From: Emergomyces orientalis
Taxonomy: Eukaryota; Ascomycota; Eurotiomycetes; Onygenales; Ajellomycetaceae
Assembly: GCA_002110485.1 (NCBI GenBank)
Contig: MOWL01000001.1
Location: 1,116,001 to 1,180,000 of the forward strand
Reading direction: 5' to 3'
DNA length: 64,000 bases
The position numbers and the translations under genes are program-made. Shown piece by piece: positions 46,267 through 57,723 of the stretch. Every line of letters starts with the position of its first letter. The stretch's first letter is position 1. The notes beneath the pieces are model-generated. The model was given only the letters and a program-made list of their open reading frames with translations. It was not told the DNA's origin and searched no databases.

Positions 46267-48908
46267 TTATTCAAACCAATCCAAAGAATGGGTATTATCC
46301 GTCTCGACGCCTTCAGCAATATCCAAGTGAAACTCACGCACAACTTGGTCCCAATCATCCCATGATGGCTCGTGCATTGACGAAAGGCCGGCTAAGTCCG
46401 TGATTAGACCTATAGAGTCCTTTTTTTGCGGGAGTTGTTCGAGCCAAGGAGAGATGCCAACAGCAGAAGAATGCGTAACAACATCGCCTCCGCCAGAAGA
46501 TGGGATAGGATTGAAAGGGGGTTGTATATTCTGCTGCATGGAAGTAGTTGACATTTGGAAATCGGACGGATTGTAGAACATTTCGTTGAGTTCCATATTT
46601 ATTCCCGAAGGAAATCCAGAAACTTTACTAATTCCCTCTTGCGCCTGTAATGCAGGCGATATATATTGTGGACGGCCTTGGGTTCGAGTATGCAAAGGAT
46701 CTTCAATCGAATCAAGAGTTTTACCATCATATCCTCCTCCACTTTTACCTCCAAATTGAATTTCAAGTTGGTGTAACCGGGTTTCGCGGGATTTTACCGC
46801 TCTCTTCATAAGCCTATTGATAGCTCGCCAAACCGTCCCTTTTCTGTCATGGAGATTCCAAATTTCGTACACAGAGTTGACCGCATGCCAGGCGCGGTCA
46901 ACAATCGGGGAAATGGGCCGTACACAAAGCTCTGATAGTAGAAATGCGATCGAGTTCCATTGCATATGAGTACGGAATAACCAGCTCCAATTCTTAGTGT
47001 TCTCGTTAGTTTGCATTAAACAAGAGAATTCTAGGACTTCAATGGAAGTCAAAAACAGGCGATTGTGCTTGTCATCAGCAAACGCCAATCCTTTGTCCCC
47101 CAACCCACTCATTGGCTGGTGGATAGTGAGCCACATTCTTGAAATGGCAAGACGGCATATCGTTGCGCACGCCCAAAGTATCGGCGTAGTCGGTGTGCAA
47201 TGCTGCACATATCTTTCTTCAAGTCGTTTACTCAGCTCCAGAATCTGTTCTTCCCTCTGTTCCAGTGACATTTCAGTCTTAGTTTTAGAACATGCTGAGC
47301 TAGGAGCGATGTAGCTAAGTCTCCTGGCAGCTGCAACGATCTCACAGCGGACGAGAAAGAAAGTTAATTCTGTACATTCCACCCGCTCTTCAGGGGTTTC
47401 CGTTGATTCCTGGCAAATATCGTCGTCGTTAATATTTAGTGGAATTCGTGTATCGTAGAATGGTTCATAGATGAAAGGGTCACAACCGTGGTCCTCCGCT
47501 ACCTGAAAATCAAGCAAACAAATATGCCACCAAAGGCGGCGCCGCATTTCTGTTTCGAATGGTTGCAATGAAAACGTTGACCCATCGCGATGTACCCCAA
47601 GTCCCTGAGCCAATCGAACTACAATGGCTACCATTGACCATACATAACGCGAATCATCCTGCCGTCTTACGCATAACAAGAAGAGGACGACAGCTTGGAG
47701 AAGTACTATACTCTGAGAACTCAGGAGGTTTGCTCGTGCCATGGCCTGCTCCATTGCAGCTCGGGTTCGTGAGAGCATTATATGCCGGTCTTCTCCTAAT
47801 AGGGATAGGCACTGAGAGGAATTCATGCTTGTGATTGCCGAATAATACACGGAAAACATTGCTGCTTCCGTATTCTTGTTCAGTGAATCCAAACTATTGG
47901 AGGCCCTAAAAAAACATTTTCGAAGAGTGGGCTTATGGAAGATCGGAAGCAATGGTGCTACATTCTCGAGATAAGTATCCCACAAGATGAGAATTTGATC
48001 CAGGCTAGGGTGGAGTTCTCGTAGGCTTTGGGTCATCGAGGAAAACCCGAGTAGGAACCCGTCATGGTTTTGGGAATATGTTGACCTCAGTCCATGACTT
48101 TCCGGAGAAGAATAATCCTCTTCCTCATCGGAACTCGCGCCCAATATATCTCTCATTTCTTCAACCTGTACAAGTATTAGAGGATATTATGAAGGGAAAT
48201 AGGTCATGGAGTACACAAAGTATTCACCTCATCACCTAGCTTTGCCCAAAAGCGATTGCTGACATACCGGCTTTTGCCATCTCCAATAACAAGCCTACCA
48301 AATTCCTGCTCGACTTCACGCTGAGCAAGGTTTCTTGGATCTGGATGTTTGTGGAGATCGGTGTCCACCTGTTGAGATGATCGCTTTAATTCTTTGGTTT
48401 CATCAGCCTGGGAAGATAAATTAGGCTCAAAATCGAGCTGGCCATCGTCATTTACTTCCGCGCCCAACCTCTTCACGACCCCTTCCAATCTTCTCAGTCG
48501 AGCTAGTAGCTCAGGGGCCGGGCGGATCCTGGGCTTTCTTGGAGCTCTACCCGGGCCGGGAAATACACATTTTATGTTGGCTTTGTTGCAATTTGAGCAT
48601 GGGTGGAGCTTATTGCACCGCACTTTTCTGCGGCGGCAAGTAATGCAGCTGCGAGGATTAAGGTGAATAGATTGGGCGGAGGATACATCCCCGGGCGGAG
48701 GCTGATACGAGCCTGAGCCAGGCAATGTCGGAGAATTGGCAGTCAAAACGGGAGCTTGCGGACGAGGAACTCCTGAGTGAGCGCTACAAGGAAGTGCCGA
48801 CGCATCGGAGGTCATTGGTGATGGTTCCATAGTCGTTGACACTATAATTGAGGCCGAAATGCGCTGACCCCCTCGATTAATGATAGATGCCAGTGCCAGT
48901 AGGGACAA
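46267..48908 (-). CDS. Zn(II)2Cys6 transcription factor with fungal_trans domain
   Basis: Two exons, 48908-48228 and 48165-46267, join in phase 0 to 859 residues; a start at internal Met 27 (48830, MEPSPMTSD) is at least as likely. The zinc cluster begins at C88: C-ITC-RRRKVRC-NKLHPC-SNC-NKANIKC, i.e. CX2CX6CX5CX2CX6C, followed by a basic linker and a short coiled-coil (ELLARLRRLEGVVKRL). The middle homology region (fungal_trans type) is seen from about LWDTYLENVAPLLPIFHKPTL through RLAQGLGVHRDG and RRRLWWHICLLD. The C-terminal ~150 residues are acidic and low-complexity, a likely activation domain. It is a standard fungal regulator binding CGG-containing sites as a dimer. It points toward the P450 gene 1.6 kb away, but co-regulation is only a guess. 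Confidence 0.92.
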
Positions 48909-50521
48909 ATCATGTAAGCATGCCTGGGATTTAGTCTCATATCAGGATTTATACGGCGATCAGATTCTTGTCACTCTTGAAATAGTGCGAGTCGTCGTGA
49001 TTTGAATCTGGCTTGTTTTGTTCCATCTGTCGAGCCGCAGAACTGGGGTGAGTTTGGGACGACAAACCAGCCCAATGACTAATCTTCTAGGGGTTTTGTT
49101 AGCAAGGCCAGAGTTAGCTCGCCAACACGAAGCTTGCCAACGAGATACGTTGTTCTGGGTGCATTACATTCAGCGGGTGCTGAAGCCGAGCCTGGGTAAA
49201 CTGCATGGGCTAGCGAATAGAACCCCCCACGCCAACCCAAGATGATTCAAACCCGGAAGTCTCTAGGACGATCTCCACCATTTGAGCTGATTAATGTTAC
49301 GGGTTTCATTAATCAGCGAGAGCATCCATGAATCAAGCGAAAGGCGGGAGTGCTTAGGATTCTGAATATCTTCACTCCAATATCGCCCATACGGAGTATA
49401 GTTGCCGTGGCGTTGAGAGCAGGAAATACCCCCATTGATTAAAGATGGATATACTTCTAAATTTCAACGATTGAGAGAAAATTAGGGGTGCATCCGCTTT
49501 TGTAAATTGAGTGATTCCACAACCCGGGCCTATCTATGGCTTTTCCTCAAATACTGCAGTAATGGATGTGAAAAATTGCAGAAAAATGCAATGCCTGCAA
49601 AATTTGCCAGAAAAGCTGAAAACTATAATAGATTGTATGATCAACATCTAATAGCAAGTCGGGGTCAAGTGGACGTCGTGTGGTTTGGGTACAGTAGATT
49701 ATTTACACACCAAAAAGAAAAACGCGGAACTTCAAATAACAAAAAAGTAAAACATGACACTCCATGCATATCAAAATTATCCCATTCAACGGCGAGCTCA
49801 ATAGGCCACAGGCCCAAAACCGCAATATTTTCATAGCTGATACCTTCTCGACAGGCTGTCATTTGGAAAAGAGCACTTTTAAGCAAACCAATGCCTTGAA
49901 GACTTCTATTCAATAAATAGAAGAATAAGGATGAGTCGTATAGTCATCCCAGCCCTTTTTAATTGAAAAATCCGGGTAGTTTTTTGATATCCTGTGCACC
50001 TTGAATCTTTTTGAGGTAAAAATAAAATATAAGGCCATGAAATATTTCCGCGCCCTTTTCAATGGCAGTGGGGATGAGGCGTTTGACGGAACACGGCAAA
50101 TGGTCAAAGACATATCGGTATCTCTATATGTTGGAATATACATATGCTAGAGGTAGATGATTCGTGTAATTAGGAGTTCCGCATGTGCAGCTAGCAAAGA
50201 TACCCACCGGTGCAGCAGGTAGGGAGAAGTGACTCGGAAAATTGTATTGGTGTATGGACTGTCACGTCGCGGTATATTTTTTTTCGGGTTTAGTTCGTCG
50301 TTTGTTCCAAGGTATGGCGGTCATTATCTAGATGAGGTAATTTAGTTAGCCTATATTAAAATAGAAGACATCTGCGATGCAGAGGCAGGTGTGGGATGAA
50401 ACTGAAGCTTACTTAAGGCTTTGGTTCCCATATTTTGGTCTCGACGTTAAAAAAATGGCTATTGAAACAGTGAATCAGCCTAACACAATTTCACCAGAGG
50501 GAATCCAATGGGGTTTTAAGC
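48909..50521. other. Intergenic region
   Basis: The promoter of the zinc-cluster gene and the 3' region of the LicD-like gene. It contains a TACGGAGTA at 49390-49398. The open frames (49507-49836 and 49665-49913) are short, overlap each other antisense and have no domain. Confidence 0.55.
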
Positions 50522-51615
50522 TTACTTATTGAAATCCGTGGTCGTTAAGGCGGACGTTCCATACTCGTCCGCGAGCAGTTTGGTGTAATCATATGGGATT
50601 TTGGCCGGCATGTCTTCGAAGTAGCTATCTCGCAAGGGAAAAATTTCTTGTTCCTGTAGAAGCTCTCAACCATTATTGTTGGTCTTAGATGGGGGAACAC
50701 GGGGTTTGCAGGGACATCTCTTACAAAGTATTTATGACGATCTTTACACATGAGAGCGCCCCGTTGGCCCTTTTTCCGAGCTTCAAAGTCTTTTCTCACG
50801 CTCGTTATGTCGATGAACAAGCCTGACGATGTATCAATCCACCTAGCATCAATCACGTTCATCCAGTCATCCGTCGATCGATTAATGAAATGAGGATTGA
50901 TTTCCAGCAGGTATGTCCGGCTACCACGAACGCCAGGTATTTTGAACTGGTACTCCGTCATATTGTAATATTTAGCAAGAAAATACATTGTTCCCTCGGA
51001 GACTTGGACGTCGATATCTGAATCCCACGGCAGGATCTGTAGACAAAGATATGCAACGGTCAGCATTTTGAAAATACCTGAATTAGATGAATCTTAAATG
51101 GTGAATGACCTGGTGATTCCACCACCACCCCAGTAATGTTCCGTGCGTAATCCATGTTTCAGCTCCAATATTGATCATAGTTGAAAGATATGTCTTCACT
51201 AAAGCCCTCAAATGCGGAATACTTTCGTCCTCTTGGATAGTCTCCGAAGCAAAGCTTAACTATCGTCAATATAATTCCACCCTGTCAAAATGTTTCCCCG
51301 TCCCACCTCCACATACCGTCCGTCATAATGATAGTGGAATCTTCACCATCGTTTTAGTACACCCGCTGTAGAATATCTCAGAGGGGTTACAGCACATACG
51401 TTGATTCATCTGTACCACTACGGTTAATGTTTCCTCGTCTTGAATATCAAGGAGGGGGGAGGAGGGGGTGACTTACGAAAATACTTTTCTTCTGGGCCGT
51501 TGGCAGCACCACTGGAGTCCTTCTCCATTTTTGTCCGCACGCTCAAAAAATCGGCATGGCAGCAAACCTGCCGAGCAATTGCAAGCCATATCCAAAGAAA
51601 AAGAAATGCCAGCAT
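50522..51615 (-). CDS. LicD/MNN4-type phosphotransferase relative (mannosylphosphate transfer)
   Basis: Exons, best model: 51615-51477, 51438-51396, 51340-51317, 51254-51110, 51036-50725 and 50653-50522, about 264 residues. A hydrophobic N-terminus (MLAFLFLWIWLAIARQVCC) is a signal peptide or anchor. Then come KYFHE, FHYHYDGRFA, AETWITHGTLLGWWWNHQ, ILPWDSDIDVQV (the DxD-type metal motif of LicD nucleotidyltransferase-like proteins), RYLLEINP-like (RTYLLEINPHFINRS), NVIDARWIDTSSGLFIDIT, and the ending EQEIFPLRDSYFEDMPAKIPYDYTKLL. This is the order in fungal MNN4-like proteins, which help add mannosylphosphate to cell-wall N-glycans in the Golgi. Exon 3 is only 24 nt, and the exon 2 donor must be a weak GTGCTG for the frame to close; the strong GTATGT four bases upstream breaks it. 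The gene may be mis-spliced or slightly damaged there. Confidence 0.78.
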
Positions 51616-53163
51616 TTCCTAGAAAAAGACATTTGTCGCACAACAACAGCATAAATATAAATTCACCATGTCATCCAAATATTCAAGAGCTCCCACAGGC
51701 GACAAGGCCCCTTATAGTTGAGGAAAGGGGTCCTAGTGTGTTGGGACAGAAATTACGGGATCCAAGTCCTTGGGGATATGTGGGGATGCTTGGAACAGCT
51801 TGGCCTTGACTCTTGAGGAGGCAAATCAATGAAATGTACTAGTATGAATAAAAACATTCAAACAACCTAAACACTGTCCTAACATTCCTCAGAAATATAT
51901 ATATTTATGTACGCCACATAAAACCTATAAAAGGAATGATGGAGAGGAATGAGCATTAAGGAGCGGAGAGGAGCAATTGAGGGGGGAAAAAATACGAGCG
52001 GAATCGAGCTCGAAGTGCTGTCGAGTGCCCTGGTGGTGAACGGCTTCCAAGGTTTCTCCACAGGGCTGAGGCCGCCAAGGCCAAGCTTGACGGGGTCTTG
52101 CAGCCATTGATATCTCCCGGAAAGGAGGAGCCGTTTGTCGAATGTCTCGGCCTGTCTTCGCTGAGAGGTGCCAATATACTTGCCAATATGCTTGCCAAGC
52201 GCATTACTACGGAACCTCTGTCAAATCGTCTTTCGGGAAGGCTGGGCATCTTTAATTTGAGAATTCTTCTGGCTGACTTGGCTGATCTTCGTTCCTCCCA
52301 TTAGCTAACGAGACGGATTTTGCAACCATTAATTATTACTCATCTACTGCGCGCATCAAAAATTTCCCTATTCCATTCAGGAGCACTTACTAAGCCTGCG
52401 TATTACCGAGGTAGAATCCAAATGGTGCCCCCCAATTTGATTTTTGCTTCTCTAATATTTTGTTAGGCGCATGGAAAATCCATCTATTTCGATGGCCAGG
52501 GTTTGCGCGCTGCTCTGTTTGCATAGTATCCAAGTGCCCATGCAACAAGGATTGGTAGACCTAAAGCACTGACAAGCTCCACACGCCATATGATCACTTT
52601 AGCTATCGTCCCACCCTTTCTTTTCATTTTGTGCGCGACATCCAGCATCTATAGCGAGCTGAGAAAGTTCGGAAATGCAAGAATTATAACAAAATACAGC
52701 CGCCCAGGCTGAACGGACTCTGGAGCACAAATATCAAACAGCACCCCCATATGTACTCTACATTATAGCTTTATCTGTAGAAAACCTGGATCAAGTTGGC
52801 TTACTTCAATTTTCTCATCTACCGAGCTGCGGAAGAATGCTGGCTGGGAAACGGGAAGTAAATTTCAGGGTCTGTCGTACTAAGGGTGTATAAGTAGGAT
52901 GATGACACAAAAAATTCATTAGAAGAATATTTGATCTTGATACTGGGAACCCCTTTATTTCCAATTAAATAATTAAATATCTAAACCATGAGAGACCGTG
53001 CTATAGACAAGGTCGGAATGTATTAATAATGGAAAATGCCGGAAAAAATATGACCAAAACCGGAAAGGCTCTAACCAGCACAAACAGATGAAACTGACAC
53101 GGAAGGAATAAAAAAAATACATGATTGGGCTTAATAATATCATAAGATGGAGAATAGTAAAAT
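51616..53163. other. Intergenic region
   Basis: Between the LicD-like gene start and the stop of the next leftward gene. A plus-strand open frame at 52098-52304 and its antisense partner at 51956-52249 have no recognisable domain or splice support. Nothing else is seen. Confidence 0.5.
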
Positions 53164-55012
53164 TCAAAGAGACAGATCCTCAAGCGCGCTGATAAACGAT
53201 GTAATCGCGCCTGCACCTAGAATTCCAGTCGTAGCTGATCGTTTGAAATTCTTTCGTCGCTCTGCGCTGTCGTCCTTCGCTGTGGGGTCACGTCGCGGTT
53301 GCCCGGTAGCGTAGTTTTTGCTACTCCTGCGCGAGGGGGGGTGGTGCTGGTGCTGGTGCTGTTGTTGATGGTGATGATGTTGTGCTGTGTATGGGGCGGA
53401 GCTTCGGGGGGAATGGTTGCTGGAATTTATTGGCGGGGGGTATGAGGACGGCCATGGTGCATTGTGCGAGGAGGGAGAAGAAGGAGGGTACGTGTTGTTG
53501 TTGGGGGGATATTGCTGGTGGCCGGGGGCTGAAGTAAGGGAACGGGGGCGATCGTGAGGTGATAAGTTAGAGGTATGGCTATATCTTTGCGGTTGTCGTT
53601 CAGGAATAGCTCGGGGCATCGTCCGTGGGTTGCTTGACGATGAGTGTGGACGACCATCAGAGTTTCGATCGTTATGCGCATTAATTTCCGGAGTTAGATT
53701 TCGCAGTTGGGATGGTGAAGTCTTTGGTTTGCCCCCTTTCTCTGTATTGTTGATTTGTCCACTGTCTTCCCTGCGCTGGCTCCCTTCCTCTGACACCGAA
53801 GTATTGCCACTAGGAGCAAAACTGACGTTCCGTCGTCTAGGTTGGCCCTCATTATCACTTGATTCATCGGTGTCGCTATCCACTCGAGCTTGTAGGCTAG
53901 AATAAGCATTTCGAATTTCACGAGCGCGTTGCCTTCCTTCTTGAGAATGAGGTTGTCTCCAATTAGAGGTGGTGCCTTCAAGGTAGTAGCCTTGGCTATC
54001 ACGTCCTTCCGAACCGTTACGGTATTCATCATTCTCAATATCGGATTCAAATGACACATGCCGCTGCGTATTCGCTTCCGCTGCGGGTAACTCCCAATAT
54101 CCTTCCATTCGCATCCATAGGGTAATCAATGGATCAATCACCTTAGAAGATACACGAATCATATCCTTGGGGGACTGTGCGATTGCGGCGAGGGAGCTAT
54201 CAAGGTTCCCGAGTGATACCACGGACAATCGGGTTGGTATGGAGGATGGTGGTCGTAAACCAATACCGTTGAGTTGGGGATTAGATAATCTGGGGTCGTT
54301 TTCATTCTGACTGTATTCCATAGCCTCACGAACAGCCAGGTCATACAACCTATCAAGCCGATATATCGACCAATATCGGACGATTACCATGTTTTGGGCT
54401 TCGGCACGTTCTTGTTGAATGAGATCATTTCCCGGAGAATTTGGTGTATTCCTGTGGATATTTTAATTAGCTTTCTGAGTGCATTGTTAAGAGTAGTTGA
54501 AGAAACATGCTACTTTACCTCCTGGTGGATGCAAGCTTCCCAAGTTGTAGGATATGGCACATCACAATAAGACTCAACTTAAGCGTTTCAATATGGGCCA
54601 GCAAATATGTAACATGCTGTTTTCTGAAACATCGCTTGAACCGCTCCTGAATCGAACCTCCATCATCTTGTTGAGCTTTGTCCAGCATTATTTCAAAATC
54701 ATCAAATATTGTGCGGCTCTGTTCACTAATTTCTTGGGCGGTGCGCAAAGCTTCTGGCGAATGGGGAGAATCGATTGCCTGGAAACTTTGCCCGACTTGC
54801 TTCAAAGACGATACGTATAAAGAGAGGCCCTTCGCAATGCTGTGAACGTCGATGCCGGCAGCTGCTACTTCGCAGCCGACAGCATTCAATAAAAAGGAGA
54901 GCCGGAAGCCCAACCTCGCCACATAAAGAACGGAATGAATGGCAGCTGCATTGATGCCTGTTAGCTTCGGCGAGTTGGGATCGGGGAAGAAAGTCGTACC
55001 TATTTCTGACAT
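53164..55012 (-). CDS. Protein with fungal helical N-terminal domain and long disordered His/Gln-rich tail
   Basis: Exons 55012-54519 and 54451-53164 give 593 residues. Residues 1-165 are helical and globular: GINAAAIHSVLYVARLGFRL, GIDVHSIAKGLSLYVSSLKQ and HVTYLLAHIETLKLSLIVM. Their pattern resembles the 'fungal N-terminal domain' found at the head of STAND/NACHT proteins and in many stand-alone Eurotiomycete proteins. Residues 165-300 carry a second helical part. The rest is low-complexity, with Ser/Pro/Asn stretches and a His/Gln run (QHHHHQQQHQHQHH) near residue 545, ending in a short hydrophobic piece (TTGILGAGAITSFISALEDL). No NACHT, WD or ankyrin effector is attached. It may be a signalling or scaffold protein; the function is unknown. 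Confidence 0.78.
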
Positions 55013-57723
55013 GCTTTACCGCGTATCAGGGATGACAAGAATCCCAATATCTGTTTGACGGTAAGGATTTATCTTGTTATCCAAGGCCTTGATTTGCTTG
55101 TGGTAAGATTACAAGGGATTTATTAGTTCTTCAATATGAGCGCCCCCCACTGCTTATGTTAGCTCAAATAAATTCCATAATCGTAGTGACGACTAAAACG
55201 TGTTCAGAGCGAAGGTCAACTCGATCTGTCGGAAAGGCTGGATAGATATACTGAGCAGAGTCATAAATGGCAGCCAAACCAGGCAGCCTAGACCAAGAAT
55301 GTGGTGAGCGAAGCATATCATTGGTCAGGGGCGCAGCCCAGGTTCGCCTCGTTTACCGAGTAGCATATCTTCCGGCATGTTAATGCAACTGACGTTGCCA
55401 CTCATTTTGAGCCTCATCGCCCGCAACTAGTGATTCGGTGAAAGGAGAGAATGCTACCCGGCGAGAACCCAGCCATGTTGTGAACAGCTTCGTAACCAGT
55501 TCGAGCGAGATAACTTGGCAATGGCGCCCCGTTCCCGTCTGTTGTTGATGCTGCAGATCACCTGACCTTTTCCACCTTGGTGGGGAAGGTCACCCTGTTT
55601 CTTGGCATTACCGGGTGAAGAATAAATTTAAAATAATCTGGGGATGGCGAGTGAGAGATCAAGTGGTGTAGGTATGGGCATCAAAGCGGAAATTCTCTTT
55701 TTTTATTGTAACGGCAATAATAGTAATATCACGACAAGGGCTTAAAGGAATTATCCTTAGTGGATTGGGAAATCATCGAGGTCATCAATCCACAAACCGT
55801 CAGGGTTCCAGCTAACATATATTTTTAAAAATCCTCTTTTCATTTTTCGGGGAGAAGCAATGGATGCTCAGCCCGGGCTGCTTGTTGATTCAACACCTAT
55901 CTTTCATTCAGTCATTTTTCGCCCTTTATCTCAATCCCCAACTTTAAAAAATGAAAGGCCCGGCAGCCCCCGTCAACGAGCATGTTGTATTCCACCCGCG
56001 ACAGTACGCCTCATCTAACCCACAGAGTTGGAACCATGGATAAGGGATATGATATGAAAGGGCGCCCAATCCACGCCCGGTGCCCACTGGATCATACCAA
56101 CCACAGGATGTCAAAGAGAAGGCTTTGAAACAATGCCCGATTCATTGTTGGATCATGGACAAATGAATTCCGGATTATCTACGGAGTAGAAGACTCGTCT
56201 TTTCGAGTTGGGAATTACTCGATTGCCGGAGAAGGGCTGGCTTCAGACGATGAACAACTGTATTTGGATGACTAGTGATTCCTGACCAAAGCTCTGCTCG
56301 CCCTGGTTCAGAGTATTCAGAGTGAGGATCCTGCGGGCCGTTTTTGTTTGAGTAGGGATTGATTACCTTTATAATAAACATTAGAGGAAGCACAAAGTAT
56401 TTTCCATGGGATGGGAGGTTCCCGGATATCTTTCACTGCGCTACGGCACCAAAAATCAGAAGTGCAACAATGAGTTGGGGGGAGTTGGTGCATTTCGCTC
56501 GGTGTTGGTGTAGCTTTGGTTTGCGGGCCTGGAAATTCCTCAACATTTGGTGCGAGGGCTGGTAGATCTGCGGGTGTCCTTAAATTTGGCCACTAAACAA
56601 TAGGTCCCTCACCTGGCGTGAGGTGCCTCTGCGATGCCATCGGTATATCAAATTCAGCACTGAATAACAACAATAATTCGGGGTGAATAAGTTACAGCAC
56701 GGAAGCCTTGGGTAACCAAGCTACCATCACCCCTGCGTTGTGCCAACAGAAAATAGCCAATATTTCCTGTACACGGCAAACGTACAGGAAGCCCAGGAAC
56801 CGGAGAGAAGATGTAGTAGAGACCCCGGAGGTTCAAGGTTGAGGTTGAATCCAATGCCTGTTGTAGTTAGTGCTCGAAACCTAAAAATTTCATCATACAT
56901 TAAAATGTACTAGAGTCCTGGGTAACTTAGCATGCGCGATCGAAATAGGAAACAAGCTCCAAGCTCCAAGCTGCAAGCTGCAGGTGAAGGCTGGCAGAAC
57001 CATCAGTTCAAGAGTGTTTGATGGCCAGCATAGTGCTGCAACGGATTGTGTTGGTGTGTGTTTCGGTCCCGTAGCTCTGGAGGCGCAGCTCCCGCATGAT
57101 TGCGCAGGTCTGCGGGCCCAAGGGGTTGTAGTTCAAATCCAATTATGGAAAGTTTAGCCGGATCCGGGCGCAGTTCGGTCGCCTCCACTGCCTGCTCCTT
57201 AAAAAGTCCCCGAATACCTGATAATGGCGTTTCAGAACAGGAGCAGTGAGCGACAGTTGAACACAAACAGCAGTATCTCGTTTTAATGAATTTTGGAGGT
57301 ATATCGTGTTGCAGTCACCTCACTACACAAAGATGAGGCGCTGACCCTCGATTTCACCTTTTTAAAGGCCCTAATAGACCCCTCCCCCCAAACCCGTCAC
57401 GACGATCGACCTGTTTTGCCCTTCTGTCCTTCCTTGTCCATTACCCTAAATAAGAGCTGATCTCTGCCCCCCGCGTTAATATACTCAAAAACAGAGGGTA
57501 GGGTGGTGTTTGGAGAAACAAGGTTGGTTGAAAGAGCAGCCTCATAGTGAAGTTTTGGGAACCCTCCGACAACCACCTCCACCCTCGTAGATGGCCAATT
57601 CTATCTCAGGGTGGAGTTGACGGACTGTGAATGAGTCGGACAACTTAATTAGTATAGCCCACCGACTTCACATTCGAAAGAACGTATATATAAACGTCAA
57701 CGATAACCATTCAGGCTATTAAA
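55013..57723. other. Divergent intergenic region
   Basis: About 2.7 kb between divergent starts. It includes one TACGGAGTA (56180-56188). No gene is supported; open frames are short. The last few hundred bases are the promoter and leader of the DUF726 gene. Confidence 0.55.

Noticed and set aside
43000..48908. Secondary-metabolite cluster (P450 plus zinc-cluster regulator)
   Set aside because: No backbone synthase, transferase or dedicated transporter is close; the two genes are separated by a transposon relic and are convergent.
51956..52304. Pair of overlapping antisense open frames
   Set aside because: Neither has a domain, signal peptide or splice context; coding direction cannot be decided.
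57070..57140. tRNA-like stretch with a GTTCAAATCC box
   Set aside because: No matching acceptor stem or A box could be folded by eye around it.
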